DNA of 64,000 nucleotides from Tomocerus qinae (Eukaryota > Arthropoda > Collembola > Entomobryomorpha > Tomoceridae), in the NCBI GenBank assembly GCA_020055645.1, contig CM034548.1, positions 36,320,201-36,384,200 on the forward strand. The letters are read 5' to 3'. Below, piece after piece: positions 35,401 to 50,022 of this stretch (position 1 is the first letter of the stretch; every line of letters starts with the position of its first letter). The notes under the pieces were generated by a model. The model was not told the DNA's origin. It ran no database searches and saw nothing but the letters and a program-made list of their open reading frames with translations. Position numbers and translations under genes: made by a program.

Positions 35401-36220
35401 GGATGGATGCGTTTTGTGCTCAACTCGTCTCTCTATGTAGATCGACACAGAGATAGATTTCAGATATATTCCAGATAGAAGTGAACAGACAGATAGAAGT
35501 TCCCAAAATAGAAAACAACTTGTCAAAAGATGTGTTTTGGATTGAATTACCTGCTTTAACTCATTCAGCTAAGAAATCTCCCGTCTTAGCTTATTAGTTA
35601 ATCTTTTTCTATACTAGTACATAGTAGTCCCTACTTATATATATTATGTTCATAGAGTGATGGCGCCCATCGTAACCATACATCAACTACCTACTGCTTT
35701 CTATATCACTAATGAAATAACTGCTTCAGCTATCATCCATTTTCAGTTTTTAGAATGATGGAAATGAATGGCTTGGAGTTTCACAATATCCATTACAGAT
35801 CTATCTACTACATCCCTACACAATCCACTCTCATCTATACTTAAACAGAAGAGACAGTACAACCTATGTACATACATGACACTTTCTTTCTATGTACATT
35901 GCGAATGCGGGAAATTATCCTATTATTTTTCACCATGGATCTGCCAATGATATTATGACTTAGTATACCTATTTAGAATACAGACTGAATGATTGTAGGT
36001 ATAAGCTAATTTGCACAATCGATTCTGCAGGATTAATTTATATCCAATTTATCGGGTTTTAGAATTATTTTCAAAATGTGGGTCTGTAAGGGAGAGGAAC
36101 TTTTGATTGAAAGAGAGGTGTAGATCTACTTACGAAAATTGGCAAATGTTAGTTATACGGGTAGTTCGCGTCGTGAGCTTAGCTACATAGAAGTAGTAAA
36201 TATTGTGAGATAAGGCACAA

Positions 36221-36281
36221 TAGCTTAAGGTAAGAACAATTGTGCGACTACTAATCGCACTATTGTTCTTATTAGAAGCAA
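36221..36281 (+). ncRNA. miRNA-like hairpin (candidate)
   Basis: The left arm at 36231-36247 (TAAGAACAATTGTGCGA) and right arm at 36255-36271 pair at 16 of 17 positions around a 7-nt loop. The stem extends outward by two G-T pairs, a two-base internal mismatch and a further GCTT/AAGC block, about 25 pairs over 61 nt. The size and imperfect pairing are those of an animal pre-miRNA. Neither arm resembles a miRNA family I know. A remnant of a short inverted-repeat transposon is an equal alternative. The strand is unknown; both strands can fold. Confidence 0.3.
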
Positions 36282-39200
36282 TGCTCTACAATTGAACTAG
36301 ATATAGAATGAGTTGCCCAATTTCAAACTCCCCTAGTTAAACTAGTTCATGTTCGCGTCTATTTAGTTATCGTATTTTGTTTATAGGAGTTATGAAAGAC
36401 AAAGGCAGGTATTAGTTTCATCTTATTTAATTTCACCGAATCTGGCCCATCTAATCTGTGGTGGAGATTCTTCTTATTGATAACAATTACGATTTTGAAT
36501 CCTGGTTTCCTTAACTATGATTTTCTTTGGATATGTTAGTAGTTTATGTTCTGTTGAGAGCTGACTGTCTACTCTGGTCTTTACTAAAATCTTGGCTGCA
36601 TCTTTTACACGTCAACCCTTTATTTCTTCTCATGCTTATCAGTAGGGACTCTTTACTTACCAAACCTGAAAACTACTTACCTTTTTAGATACGGGCAGTG
36701 TTTATATATAACAAGGTGTGTATTTACGAGAATTTATATGTGTTACTTGCAGATAGTCTTGTTTTACAGATGTATTTATTTATATCTGTGTTATATTATA
36801 GTGTTTTAACGATTGTATTGTGTATTTAGTTTATTATTATTTCCTTTGCTTGTACACTGTGCTAGTATTTCATGTTATGTAGTGCATTGCGATACGATTT
36901 GTAGCTATAAATATAGATTGTATATAAAAAGTGTATTTTTGTAGGCAGAAGAATATTATAAAGAACAGAAGTCAAAAAAGGTGCCTACCCAAATATCGCC
37001 AAGAACTACTTACTGTACTCCCCGAAGTATTGAATAGCTGGCAATAAGTACCTCTGTCTGTATCACTTATGTTATGAATGTGTGTATGTATGAAGTGCAG
37101 ACTTACGTTAGGTTAGTTAGTTATTTGTGTTGTATAGTATTTATATGGTCTCACTGGAGTCTCACTCATTTCTCTCTTTGTTGAGGCCGTCAAAAATGCG
37201 AAGGTCAGCACCACACTACACCCTCTGGCCATTTCTTGTCAATAATAATTCACTTGTTCATTGTTACTTTACTACACTTCGACTTGACTCTGTCTTATGT
37301 TTGATATGGCTCGTTTAGTAATAGGCACAAAGGTTCTAGCCCCCTTCCTTGCAACAACTACTTTTTCATATTTCCTCTGCTTTCATCTCTTATTACTTTT
37401 TACGAAATTATTCTCCTGCTCCAGTTTTCTTTTGTTTTGCTCTCTGACTATATTCTATAACTACAAATTCCCTCTGACCATTATTATAATTGCAATCAAC
37501 AAAATAGGGTATAGGATGAATAGGAATATGAAAGTCCTACTTGTTTTGCACACTAGACTCCCCATAGAGGTGCTTTCTCTGCTTGTTTGAGTTAATGGTT
37601 GCAAATCTATACGGATATCGATAAAAAGTGGTTGGCTAAATCTAGTTAAGTATGTAATATTAACAATGACTGCATGAAATTGCAAGTTCGGTTAAACAAA
37701 GTATATTTTAATTTGCATTCTCGTGAAATCATAAAGTTTTTGTCAACAATAAGTAAACATAAAATATATTTATCTGTGAAGCAACTCGCATATATCACGA
37801 TAGCACGGAAATAAAAATAAATACGGAATTGCATACCATTGCATGACTTGGCACAAAATAATACTACATTGCAGATTAGAACAGCAAAGCCCACTTTACT
37901 ATTAAACTTAGTATGATATAATGTATTGGTTGGCATTCCTTAGCGCCAAATATTGCGGCTTAACAGTGTACTCCAGCAAAATAAATGAGATTTTACGCGT
38001 CAACTATATAATACCTAAGCAAACACATGTAAGAATAAATAATGTACAAGTTAAGCATTTACAACCGTCAGGGCCGATCCATAAAACGCATAAAATTGTA
38101 ATTACAAACAGAGAAACAAAAAGAAAAGTCGTTAAGTTAAGAATGTGAACATTATTGCATTGGAGATTAATGTACATATAATATATAGTAATATGCGTAT
38201 ACTTAATAGGACAAGAATCCTCTTATCGCTAAATAGTATTTTAGGTATTATACAATTGTAATTTGCACATTATATATACTCGAGGGTCCTTACTGTAACA
38301 GGCTTGTCTTATGTACGTGATGGTAGTAATTGCATAGACATTACAATAGTTTTACTTGGAAGAGGCTTGTTATCTTTGTAAGCAAATTTCACGGCATGGA
38401 TAATTTTTTGATAGCTACTTTATCATTAAGTTGGGGGCTACCTACCCATTATAACATTATTACTTACACCAGTCGAACTGTGGAAACGTGCGTAATCGAA
38501 AGTGGACAGCATATAATATTGATGTATTCAGGGAATTATTAAAGTATATCAAATAACAGATTGTGATTAAAGTGCCCAGTAATAAAAGATGATGTAAAGG
38601 TCCGCACATTTGTATATGTATTAATTATATGTGAGCCTCGTACTATAAAAGTTAAATAGGGAATTAATGAGAAGTGCTATTGGACGCAAATAAGATATTA
38701 TGACTCTGACGATGACGTGTTTAGTGACTTTGGCAGAGAGAGGAGAAGAGTCATGAACAAATCAGAAAGGATGGAAATGTACGGAGCCTTACTATGAAAT
38801 GTAAAGGAAAACCGAACAATGAGATTAGAGTTTCGAAGACTCAATTTAATTGTAACTGAGATAAATGTACGAGATGAATTTATCTTGCGGTTAGATTACT
38901 GTACGAAAGGAGGATGATCGCAGGCAGAAGGCAATTCTTCACATCGTTCTTTTGGTGGCAGTGGAGATATTTGTATTCTCATAACATCATATCCGGGACT
39001 AGGATTCTCCTGTAGTACGTAGGTATGTACAGCTACTTATTGCTTATTGCTGTGCTACTATGTATTCTCTTTGACAAGTCAACTTCTTTTCTGTCTGAAT
39101 TCTTTTTTGTTTATAAGTATACGGAATGAGATAGACAACTCAAGTTAATTCCAGTAAGTGTAAGCCAAATGAGCTTGTGCATATTTGTGCTACTACATCA

Positions 39201-40665
39201 GAACCAGCCAGACAGAGAGTCTTCAATTCTTTGTCAGCTTGATTTTGGGTTTCCATTCTCCTATAACTTTTCTTTGTCTCAACAGCTATCTCTCTAACCA
39301 CATAATAATATTATGCAGATGGGAAAGAACAACCATTCTATAGGTAGGATAGGAATGACAGACCAAAACTTATTTTAAAAGTTGCGGAACTGGATAAGAA
39401 GAGTGTACTATCTACTACATGTCGTCAGTACTCGCACAAAATATATATCTATGTACATCCAGGCTCAAAATATACTTCAAATCCATATAAATACGAGGCT
39501 AGTCTCACTATTGATGTATGTAAATGGGAATACTAATTCTAATAGCAAATAGGACCAGACTAGACCAGACCAAAAACCAGAATCAGAACAGAGGAAAACC
39601 GGCAAGCAGGACCATACTTAACTTAACTATGCATTACATACATACATACTACTCTACTACTACTAGGAGACCTCTACTACTATACACAGCAATGCACACA
39701 CAAATCTGCCAAAGAAAAGTCATGGGAATGTGAGTGCGAATGCTGAATCCGAAAGTTAAGTGCAACTCTCTTTCTTTTGTCTCTATCAAAACGTGTTGTT
39801 TTGTTTGATGTCTGTCCATGTGTAACTTATGGCATTTTGCATATCCATCTCCCATAGCACAGATTTGCATACCTACTGTTTTTTCTTTCTACTCCACCTT
39901 ATCAATGCAGCACTAAACGTTCCTGCTTAACAATGCTAAACTGTACTAATTGTATAGTTTCCGAGAAAATTCTATTTTCAAGATTCAATTTTAATAATCA
40001 CGGAGCTTAACTATCCCCCTGTTATTTAATAACACCGACCCGGAAAATTATTTCAACTAGCAAAAACATGCAAATAGGAATACAAAGTTAGAATTTTATT
40101 CTAATCTGTATACGTAATTGAAGAGGGACTGAGCAGACGGGATCTAAATTCAGCTAATAAATTCAATGAAGTAGGTACAATGGTAAAGTAAGGCAGATGC
40201 ATACAGTAAAGTAGCTTTACAGTTCCTAGATAGGATTTCTTGGCTAGTATTTCTCAAATTAAGAGCACATGAAACTTTTTGGACGGAGATTCGGATGTAC
40301 ATGTAGCCTAATCATTTGATTAGGTAATTTGCATGTATGGATTATTCGGTTGATAGTATTTGATTAAAATTTGAGTGTTGAGTCAGAGAGTTGAGTTGAT
40401 GTGAAGGAGCTTTGCTCACCGGCCTTCGAATTTGATATCATAATACTACTGTAAATTCTTGACATGCATCTGGATATCTTAGACACATGTTAGAATAGAG
40501 TATAGCACCGTCAGAGAAAACATCACATCATCAGCAGAAATTTAGCATGCATGCACAGTCGACAGAGAGATGCTGGATCCATATAAAATTGCTAAAAATC
40601 TGTATGGTAGTAAAAAGACATGTCATGTCACAGAAAGCAACCAGTGTGTTATGTTGTTATTGTGT
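36282..40665. other. Non-coding stretch, no gene recognised
   Basis: Short AT-rich open frames only. A 45-codon frame with an acidic/basic composition (38660-38797, plus) is open on the opposite strand as well and is not called. Confidence 0.5.
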
Positions 40666-40707
40666 TATGCCATGGCATATTGTGGAATGGCATGGCATGC
40701 CATGCCA
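40666..40707. repeat. Two adjacent perfect palindromes (14 bp and 20 bp)
   Basis: TATGCCATGGCATA at 40666-40679 and, 8 bases on, a perfect 20-bp palindrome at 40688-40707 made of TGGCATGGCA and its reverse complement. Both are built on a GGCAT/ATGCC unit and can fold separately or with each other. Confidence 0.85.
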
Positions 40708-41260
40708 CAGAGGCAGCTATCGCCAAATATTCATTTCATTTGCATATTCACTTTCCCACACTACTACTATTCATGCATGTGTACCACTACTGTATGTAAT
40801 GTGCCTAATGCTCAGTCTTCTCTAATGTGTCCAATGTTCTACGTATTAGATAGTAAAATGTTGAATGTTGAGGAACAGGACCAGTCAGACTCCCGAATCC
40901 TTGTGAATCAAAGGAAACACATACATAAACGTGTATTTTTGTGCATAATAAGTACGTACTGCAAAGATGCGAATTTAACTACCATTTAAGATATATATAC
41001 CACGAGTAATATATTACTCTCATCGAGCTACTAACTAGCAAAACTTACTCCAAGCACCAATGCTTAAGAAATGGATGGCATTGACAACAAAAGAGGTTTT
41101 AGGCAGATCAGCACAAGTTCTTGTTACTCAGTCAGTCAGAAGCTCTTAAGACGTTACTTAGTTAGTGTTGGTTATAATATCTAAGGAATGGAACAGAAGG
41201 GCGATGTGATTTGTTTGAGTTGATGTGCAGGATGAAGTTTGCTCTTTTGCTGATGATAAT

Positions 41261-41282
41261 ACTCACTCACTCACTCACTCAC
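41261..41282. repeat. ACTC tetranucleotide microsatellite
   Basis: 5.5 perfect ACTC units. On the minus strand it reads GTGAGTGAGT, a run of splice-donor-like words, so donor predictions here and at similar GTGAGTGAG sites elsewhere in the window should be distrusted. Confidence 0.85.
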
Positions 41283-44200
41283 GTAGTATGTATCATACTG
41301 TACCTATAATATAATCTCCTTCTTGTACATATTAATATGCATACCTAAATACATAAGCAATTTCCCTACTAAACTTGAAGTTTAGCTCTGTCTGCGTGCC
41401 TTGTACTTTTTTCAACTTTGTAACCCGTCAATTGCTGCACTGCTTGATTTTCTCTATTTTCCATACGGACATGATACGTAGTTTTTGTTGCTGCTTCGTT
41501 TAGTGTAAAGACGTAGGTGTTTTCCTTTCCTTTGCTTTATTTTCCTCTAAGGAGATCCATCGGTGATCTTTGTAATACTTCATTAAACCAACTAGCATCC
41601 AACTCCATGCAAACTGCTTTAACATCCCTGGACTTGACTTTATGCCTTTCCATTGTGTTCATCTGCATTATTTATATATTAAATATGTGTGTGTATTAGT
41701 CTTTATCTGTCTGCTAATGTTTCTAACAGGTTCCTCTCTTCACCCATGCTTATAGCCATTTACACGGATATGAATATAACCAATGCAAATTATGAACGAA
41801 GGGAAGCAAATCTACTTATTATGAACAGTGTGCTTTCATATCTTGACCATTATCTTCTCCTGTTGAATCCTTTGACTTTTATTTCACTGCTTAGTATTCA
41901 AGAAACAAGACTAAAATTAAAAGAGACTTTTAAACTTAAATAAATAAGAAGAAATACAATAGACAACTTGCATCCTTCAGTGAACTAACTGCATACACTT
42001 TACTTTCTTAATCATTACCTGGAAGTTGTTTTCCAGTCCGATCACTTGCTTATATCGTTTACAGAATGCATGCTTTGTCGTTTGTTATTTTTTGGAGTCT
42101 TTTGTAATCGTCATTCATGTAGTTATGTTGTCCCTACAATTTAATATTAATGTCATGCATTATCAGATAACTACTAATACCTGGACTAACATCAAGAAAG
42201 GACACAAACATTTCCCACTTACGGCTAACAATAGTAAATGGCAATTTACTCACTTTCATAAATATTATTTGTCTTTAAACAACCTGTCTCCTCAAAAGCA
42301 AACTAACGAACGAGAGCAAACCAGCTGTTAATGCTACTAGATATTCCATGCCATTCTTAATCTATAGCGTTGATTTCATGGTAATAGTGAATTCATGTCA
42401 ACTGACAATGCAGCAGCGGTCGTCACTTAGGTTCTGCTTCATGACAAAATGCTGCAGTCGTTATTTATTTTGAGGATTCCATCGACTTTCCTTAAAACAG
42501 TGAACCTGAGTCATTTATATGTTCTGGGTAAACTTTAAACGATAGAGACACACAAACATTCCATGGATACTCTATTCCTCAATGTTAAGTACTGAATAAA
42601 CAATACTCGACAAAATGTATCCATTTCTGTCGCAAAATTGTATTGCTATGGATTTTATAAATATAATCGTTATTAGGGACATGAATATGCACATGTCCAT
42701 TAACAGAGGTCTTTAGAGCCTTCCTTAGACCTTTCTGTCCTGTTCGGTAAAAAACAAGGGAAGGATTATGAGGTCCCACCTGATACGATTGTATGAAGTC
42801 ATTTAGAGTCTAATTGGGTTCGAAAAGCTTTTGTAGTAAATGTATTGGAAAAAATGCCAACGCCAGGCCCTTCCAGAAAATTAGATGTACTTAAAGCTTA
42901 GCGAGGAGTGAATCATTAACCCTTCATTGTCTCAAGTTGCTAATTATCAACACACCAGGTATAATAAACGTCTTGGCGTTCCTAATTGTTTAATTTAGTA
43001 AAGATAGATTAGAATATTCATCGTACCTACGTATTACCTGTATATCATGCTAAATAATTATGCGTAGAGATTAGCTTTGAATGCAGCATCAACGGACTTG
43101 GGTGAGAAATTGCAGTAGATTTTGGCACTTGCTGTGCAAATAGCAATTAGAGCAAATTTTCGTAAGTTTGCCATTTGAGATTTAACTTGGCTGTTGTTAT
43201 TAACTACATAGTAGATACCTAACATAAGAGGGAGTGATGACCCACTGGCGCCTGTCATAAAACTCATATCGCTCGTTTCCCTTCCTTTTTTAGCTTTTGC
43301 TCTGTTATGTTAAGGATATAATTGATATTGGTATGGGCTTCTATGCACTACGAAGCAAAGCTGGGTTGGTGTTTGTGGTACACTATTACACGGCGTTCTG
43401 ATGGTGTTGAGTATCGTCATAATAAATACATTCATGTACACAGTGTAACTATTTGTATGGACGGCCATACATAAGCTTATCAAGAATTCGATACATAATC
43501 ATGTGTGTAATATTAGCACGACTTTCATTGAATAATGAGCCTGAAACCACACGTAGGTGAGTAACCAAAGATACGAAAGCTATTTTGCTGTGCTTGTCAA
43601 CTTTGCAGCCACCTCCAGCCAGCCTCCATGTGTGCTAATGCTAATAGAGTTGAGACTTGAGACTGGAGACGTATTTATTCATACCGACCGGCATCAGACA
43701 GGGCAGGAGCACATAGACGTGTTTGTCTCGACTATACATATACCAATAAAGAACAAACGTCTTTTAAACAATAAACAATGCCAATTGACACAGAATGTAT
43801 ATACATGGCTACTACAGTTAATCGAGAGCAGAAAGGAAGCCCGATATTTATCACTATATAATGACTGTATTTATGTTGATGACAAACGTCCCAACTGTTT
43901 AGCACAACTTAGGTTACAATTAGTACTTAATAATAGCAAATAAATGCTCATCTCATCTCAAATAAATCCTAATCCCTTCATACATTAGTACACAAAATCA
44001 TTAGTGCAACAGAGCATAAAATCTGACATTGGAGTTTGCTTTCATAGAGAGGAGTATCCCGTACAGACTACTAAAGCTAAAAGGTTAACGATTACTGCAG
44101 ACGAACTCTATACTATTTTCATGGTTTAATTGCCCCGAACTATGTGAATATGTGTTCAATAAAAAATTCGCATGGACAGATAGCCAGCGATCCTTGAACT

Positions 44201-47200
44201 ATTTATTAGATTAGAATTCCTTTCCAGTCTAACTTTACATTTTACGTTCTCAATGGCTCCATACATTTTTACAGAGGCGACATTTTTTGTGTAAAAAATG
44301 AAATATAGCAATAATAACGTCAATTGGGAACTCTCAATCAACGTCCTTAAACAATAACAATGACCATCAGAAAGCGATAACAAATGACCATGGCTATATA
44401 CCTACTATGACGCCAAAAATATTGTTCTTTAGTGCATTGGAAAAAGAGATTATGGCCACGTAGGTGTCTTTCACTTTATTAGCTCCGTACTAAATAGCAA
44501 GCAGTCTGTAAACACAAACAAATAAATCTAGTCTAGAATCGACACTTGCAGTTTCCATTTACTTTTAATGGCGATCACTTCAATTTGGCTGCTACTTAGA
44601 CTGAAGTTCTAACCATAACAATGAATGAATGCTATAGACATAGCTGAATACCCTTCCTGTGTAGTATAATATGTACAAGTAGAGTAGGTTTCTTAATAAG
44701 TAGGAAGAAATACACAGGTGACAAAATTCAAGATCTTGCAGCCAGATTACTTAAACCCCTAAGCATACGTTAGTATGTATTACCTATGGAAATGGAATTT
44801 GTTACACATATCTGGATGCATTACAGATAAAGTGCCTTAGAAAAATGAGAAATTAATCCCCTGTCCAGCCACATTGCACTGTCAGGCTTGAATTCACACG
44901 ACCAACAAGCTAACCATGTCATTATCATTGTAACACGTTATTGCTACATGATGTCAACTTATATCTCAGAGACAATGCAAAGCAGCCAACACCGTGCTAG
45001 ACAGATTTGTCACTTTTTTTACAGATGACTTACTTTGGGCTGGTGGTGAGGCGTTAGCATATCCAAGTAGCCAAACCAGCACATCACAATAACAATAATG
45101 TTATCTACTCTATCTGTCTGTACAACTGTCGAGCATGCATAATGAGACTAGACTAGAATCTAATTGTTCTACATATGATATGACAACTCTTCTGATGAGT
45201 CAATTACTTAGGTTATTAAGCCTTAAATAATCTCTTGTCTCCTTCACAAAAGGGCTAGCCATCATTGTAGGTCAGAAATGAGAATGGCTCAATGAAACTT
45301 AAGGGAATATCACACTGAATAATTTCTCTATTTTTTGTTTCTATTCCAATCTCTGTACAGAACACGTGTAATTTGCATTTTAGTTTCTGTAGTACTGATA
45401 CTGCGTGTGTTTATTGAGAACCTTGGACCGAATTTTATTGCATGTGGGTCGTTTTTCCAGGAAAAGAGTAGGTCATAACATGTATTACTACACACAAATG
45501 TGAATGCTATTTACAAGTAGCCGAAATGTGAATGAAAGACATTTCTTCCTTCCTGTCCTGTTAGTAAATGTGTTTTGCTAGGCCATATTCAATTGCCATT
45601 GCCACCCAGGAAAAGGTCTTTAATGTTCATACGAGGAAGCCATTGCGGAATTTTCTTGGAATTGTCACACAAAGGTCTATAAGCGTTTTTCCAGTTCTAT
45701 GCTAATTTCGTCCCAAGCACATTTTGGTGGACACTAGAATCAGTTTGTTAGGTATCTAAGGCAAAATTCCTAATATAATAGCTTTTCGACGTCTTCCATG
45801 AACTGATTTACCCAAAAGAGACTAAAATTCAATATTATGGCGACAATGACTTTCCCCAACCGGGAATTAACCTTCTCGGTCTTATATTAGTGTATCCGAT
45901 GCATCAAACATTATCATTGTAATCAGCATGCACATACTTACCTACTCACTGTAATTTGGATAAAGTGTTTCAGAATCATCTGCTTTGTCCAAAGTACAAA
46001 CAGAAGATAATGAGATAATCATAAAGCAGCGTTTAAAGCTAGTTGAGCAGTAAAATGTGTGAAGCTGGACTCTGACCGCACTATAACCTGAGAGCCTTTC
46101 TGGCCTAGAAAATCAAAATTATCAACTTCCCAAGAATCTCGGCAAAGAAAAGGTCAAGGAATAGAAGTTGAGCTGTAAAAGTATAGTTCTGAGAACCCCA
46201 TCCATCCTATTCTTTCCTTTGTCTATCTCATTCCAATGGTCCCACTCTCATGTATGCTTAAGTGTAAAGCCAATAACTAAACAGAAGAACAAAGTAAACT
46301 GATTTCCTATAAATCTAGACGAATTCTAAGACCACTCTCAATGATATTGCTACTTCACTCCTTTTCCACCAATTACTATTTACAGTGCCGTTCAAATATG
46401 ACATCTATATGCAACATACCATTGCAACATATAATTTGTGGGGTGAATGGTGTAAATCACACTGCCCTTTATGATTACCTACTTCCAAAAGATAGAAAAA
46501 TGACTTCCATATTTTCAGAAATGAAATGTAAACATTTTTTATGGTAAAAATTATGGAATCTAGTCCATCAGTATTTAATAAACTATAACACAATCAAGGT
46601 AACACAACATTTAGTTATGTAATTGAATAGAATAGGTAGATGAGATATTTTTGAATAACCCTGCATGTTTCTGAAGCTAAACATTTATTAAAGAATTCAT
46701 ATAGTATAACTCTCTAGTAGTTTTACACACTCTGGAATATGTAACAAATGTATTCAGCCTCTTATAAACAAATTTTACAGAAAGTACTTACTTATGTGCT
46801 TGCCGTATTGAAGTAATGAGCAGTAACAATAACATAACATTTCTGTGTTTATGAATGAACAAATGGATATAAGGAACAAGAGATACATTATTATAGCTTG
46901 AGAATACATGGCCATGGCTAACAACGTATAGGAAAAACCAGTGAATATAATAATATGAGCAATGAGCTGAGTAGTAGTGGTGGGTATTGTCTACAGAGCA
47001 GAATTATCTGTTTTCTCTCTATGCTATTATGTATGTCGGTACAAATAGCTCATGGTAATAGCAATAATCCTACTACCGATGTGTACGTAGATCAAACATA
47101 GTCATCATATAATAAATAGACATCCATGTACATATTACAGCAATTCCCACCCGTATTATGTCTCCTTGGTGCATTTTCATGGTGTAAAAAGCATAGCGAT

Positions 47201-50006
47201 AGGTAGCAATTCTTACACTGTGTACGTGTACTTAGCACATTATAAAGAATTTCTTAGAAGTTGCTCGTATGCTTACAAAATGAATGGATAAGGTGTTTGC
47301 ACATGCATACCTAATGCCTATATACAAAGCACACATGAAATTCCAGGTTTGGAATGTTTAGCACTTAGCACTAAGTACATGGGTTTTCTATTCCTGATCA
47401 AACAATGTCAGAAATTTCATTTTACTGGGTATTGTAGGGCAACGGACTTCTTGGATTCTAAATACTAAAATGGTTCAAAATTGTCATACCATTTTAAAAC
47501 AAAGGGTATCTACTTTTATACAAGCCTACTTCGGGACAGTATTTTGGTATTCATGTTAATGCTTATAATATTGAAAATGAAATTCCATTTAATAGTTGCA
47601 CGGTTGTATCAGCAGCATTTTTCTACCCAGTAACAGCATAACGAATAGTCCAGATAGTGTAAGTAAATAGCATGTATCACTAAAATGCTAAATACTGTAC
47701 CATTTTGTACACAAATGATTCGTTTGCTCGTGACAGATTATTTAGGTTCTAAATCAAATACTGATAATCTTGACCGTACTAGGAAACAACACTTCGGTTT
47801 TATGAATGAAATATTTTTCTGTCGTATTATTTATAGCATGTTATACAGTAGAACCATTCATTGGTATTACAATGCATATTTTAGCTTAACAGATACTATT
47901 CAGCTCTATCTAACGATGTACGTACCTATAGATAGATTTGGGGCTCATACCATATGAAATGGGCAGATAATATGCAAGGTGATTCATATACATGCATGTA
48001 TTTAGTGTTTTAATCCCAGGATGATTACAACATAAGTTATTAACCCCGTTAGCAATGCACCCGGTTAGTAAAACCAGATTACAAAATATGGGAATTAGTA
48101 AAACGCAAGAGAGCGCATGAAACGTTTACTGGAAAAGACTCGTGTGAGTCTCTCTATTTATAAAAGTATATTCACATCAGGTAAGTATTATAAAATTACA
48201 TGGAAATCGGTTGGCACTTTAGGAATTGTATGACAAGGAGAGAAACTGGAATTGATATGCTTAGTCAGCTAAAAGTGTTTAGCGAAAACAAAGTTGAATT
48301 TCACTTTGATTTTCCTTGGATAGATTCGGTTGATTTGAATAAGAGTTGAGTGGACTGGGTTTGCCTGCTGCTGACTAACTCGTCTTTGTTTGCAAGAATT
48401 GGCTTGAGGTGTAGTTAGACTGCAGACAGAGGTAGTAGACATATAACAACACAATAATAAAATATAAAAAAGCATTCGGCAAGCAAAGCAGTTTACATGT
48501 TTTGTTCAAAGTTGCTCTCCTTCTGATCTGACTGCAATGAATAATATTTAGGTAATATATTGCATTTCATTGATGTGTGCCTATAATAATAATGCTTAGT
48601 ATATCACATGCATCAACTGAGAGCAGCACATGTATATTAGGCTGTCATGTAAAATAAAGCCTGGACTTTCTAAGTCGGGTCGCATTTAACAGTGTGCATT
48701 GCCAAGAACTGACAAGGTCTGCTGGCACATCCATAGGTCGGCACACCAGTGCATTGCAGTATGGTACAGATACTTGATGTTTATGTGATATCTATATGTC
48801 ATAATTTATAAGCGTAAGGATCTACTATAATATATTTAATTGCAGTACCTACTCATATGCTTGTATGTAGTCTAACTATCGCTAATCTTTGACTTTTTGC
48901 TCAGGAAATTCTCTCGTCCAATAAATAAAGTTGAGATTGTGCCGAGTGAGTAATATATGGACAAAGACTCGGCTGGGCATGGTCGGACTAGATATGTTCT
49001 ATCAGTAGACACACTATCTTTTCATCTCTATCATTCCTATCTCGCTTCTTCTTATCCCACACTGCAATACCATGTGCAACTCGAATAAGTAGTTCTAAAG
49101 AAACATACCACGTACAAGTAGTAACAATAACAACTAACTACTCCAGAACTCCATCGCTTTATGGATACCCGTTAATGTACAAAGATATGGAACACAAAAT
49201 AATATACAAAAACTGCTAAAACATCCCTGGCAAAAAATACTGACAATCTCAGTAATATAAAGCTGAGCATTTAATTATGTAAAGGTACTTAGCTTTACCA
49301 GGGTTTGTGAGTAATGTGTAACTTTACCCGATATCATGTACATTACATTTATATTCAATATTCTATATGCATCGTAACTCATAAAGATACACAAAATACA
49401 CGTCCATCTAATACTCGGATAGTATTATCCTACATGATACACTTCATAGCTATCTCCTACAAATGTGCATCATAATAAGTTATATAATAACTCTACTTGT
49501 ATCTGTACAAGGTAATATGGAATGAAAATGTAGATCTCAGTGAAGATGAATTGAGGTTGCCGACAGGACTTGCTCCCAGCTCTCATTCTGTATTCCCAAC
49601 ATCTATATAAATATTAGCAAACAACACGTATGTTTCCTATCTCCTCGTACAATTGTCCAATAACTTTAGTCCGAGTTGTTTGAAAATTCAAATATCATTC
49701 TATATTTACCTTAGTTGTGCTTTTAGTATACCTGTAAGAGCTAGTATTTACAAGTATGCATAAGAAATTGGTCATAAATACAAGAGAAAACAAATTAAAT
49801 TCGAAAAACTTTACTTTTTATGATTAATTGAGACCATTTGATTATATCTAATAGATAGTGAAATATTATTTATGCTCAATTACTGTATTCAATGAAAATG
49901 ATTCGGTGAAATCTGTCAGTATAAAATAAATAAATAGTCTTAAGAATAATAAATGAGCAGAAAAAATTTGCGAGAAATAAGTACAACTTTTTTGTGGATA
50001 AATACA

Positions 50007-50022
50007 GCCGTCCGGAGACGGC
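50007..50022 (+). repeat. GC-rich 6-bp stem hairpin with CGGA loop
   Basis: GCCGTC-CGGA-GACGGC in otherwise very AT-rich DNA. No T-run follows, so it is not an obvious terminator-type structure. Confidence 0.6.

Larger units (their letters stand above)
20152..36220. other. Non-coding stretch, no gene recognised
   Basis: About 16 kb. A GC-richer patch at 20305-20375 is treated separately. A near-palindrome TATATACTA-AA-TAGTATATA lies at 24144-24163, a TGAA microsatellite at 26465-26484 and the palindrome CGTAGGTACCTACG at 28847-28860. Short open frames of 60-120 codons show no motif, signal peptide with cysteine pattern, or family resemblance; I consider them chance frames. Confidence 0.5.

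Noticed and set aside
38660-38797. 45-codon plus frame with acidic then basic stretch (YYDSDDDVFSDFGRERRR...)
   Set aside because: Looks protein-like, but has no start codon or splice context, and the opposite strand is open over most of the same bases.
40279-40298. TGGACGGAGA, the start of miR-184
   Set aside because: The following bases do not match this highly conserved miRNA and no hairpin is visible.
40395-40420. Minus-strand GTGAGCAAAG, identical to the start of miR-87
   Set aside because: The match stops after ten bases and neither flank pairs with it; it also resembles an ordinary splice donor.
42585-42779. Minus-strand frame with a good acceptor-like TTTTTTACCGAACAG
   Set aside because: The translation after the acceptor (QKGLRKALKTSVNGHVHIHV) shows no family, and no donor or partner exon was found.
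43557-43943. 128-codon plus-strand open frame
   Set aside because: No motif, signal peptide or family likeness. The length is near what chance gives in 64 kb of AT-rich DNA, and the supposed start overlaps a GTGAGT word.
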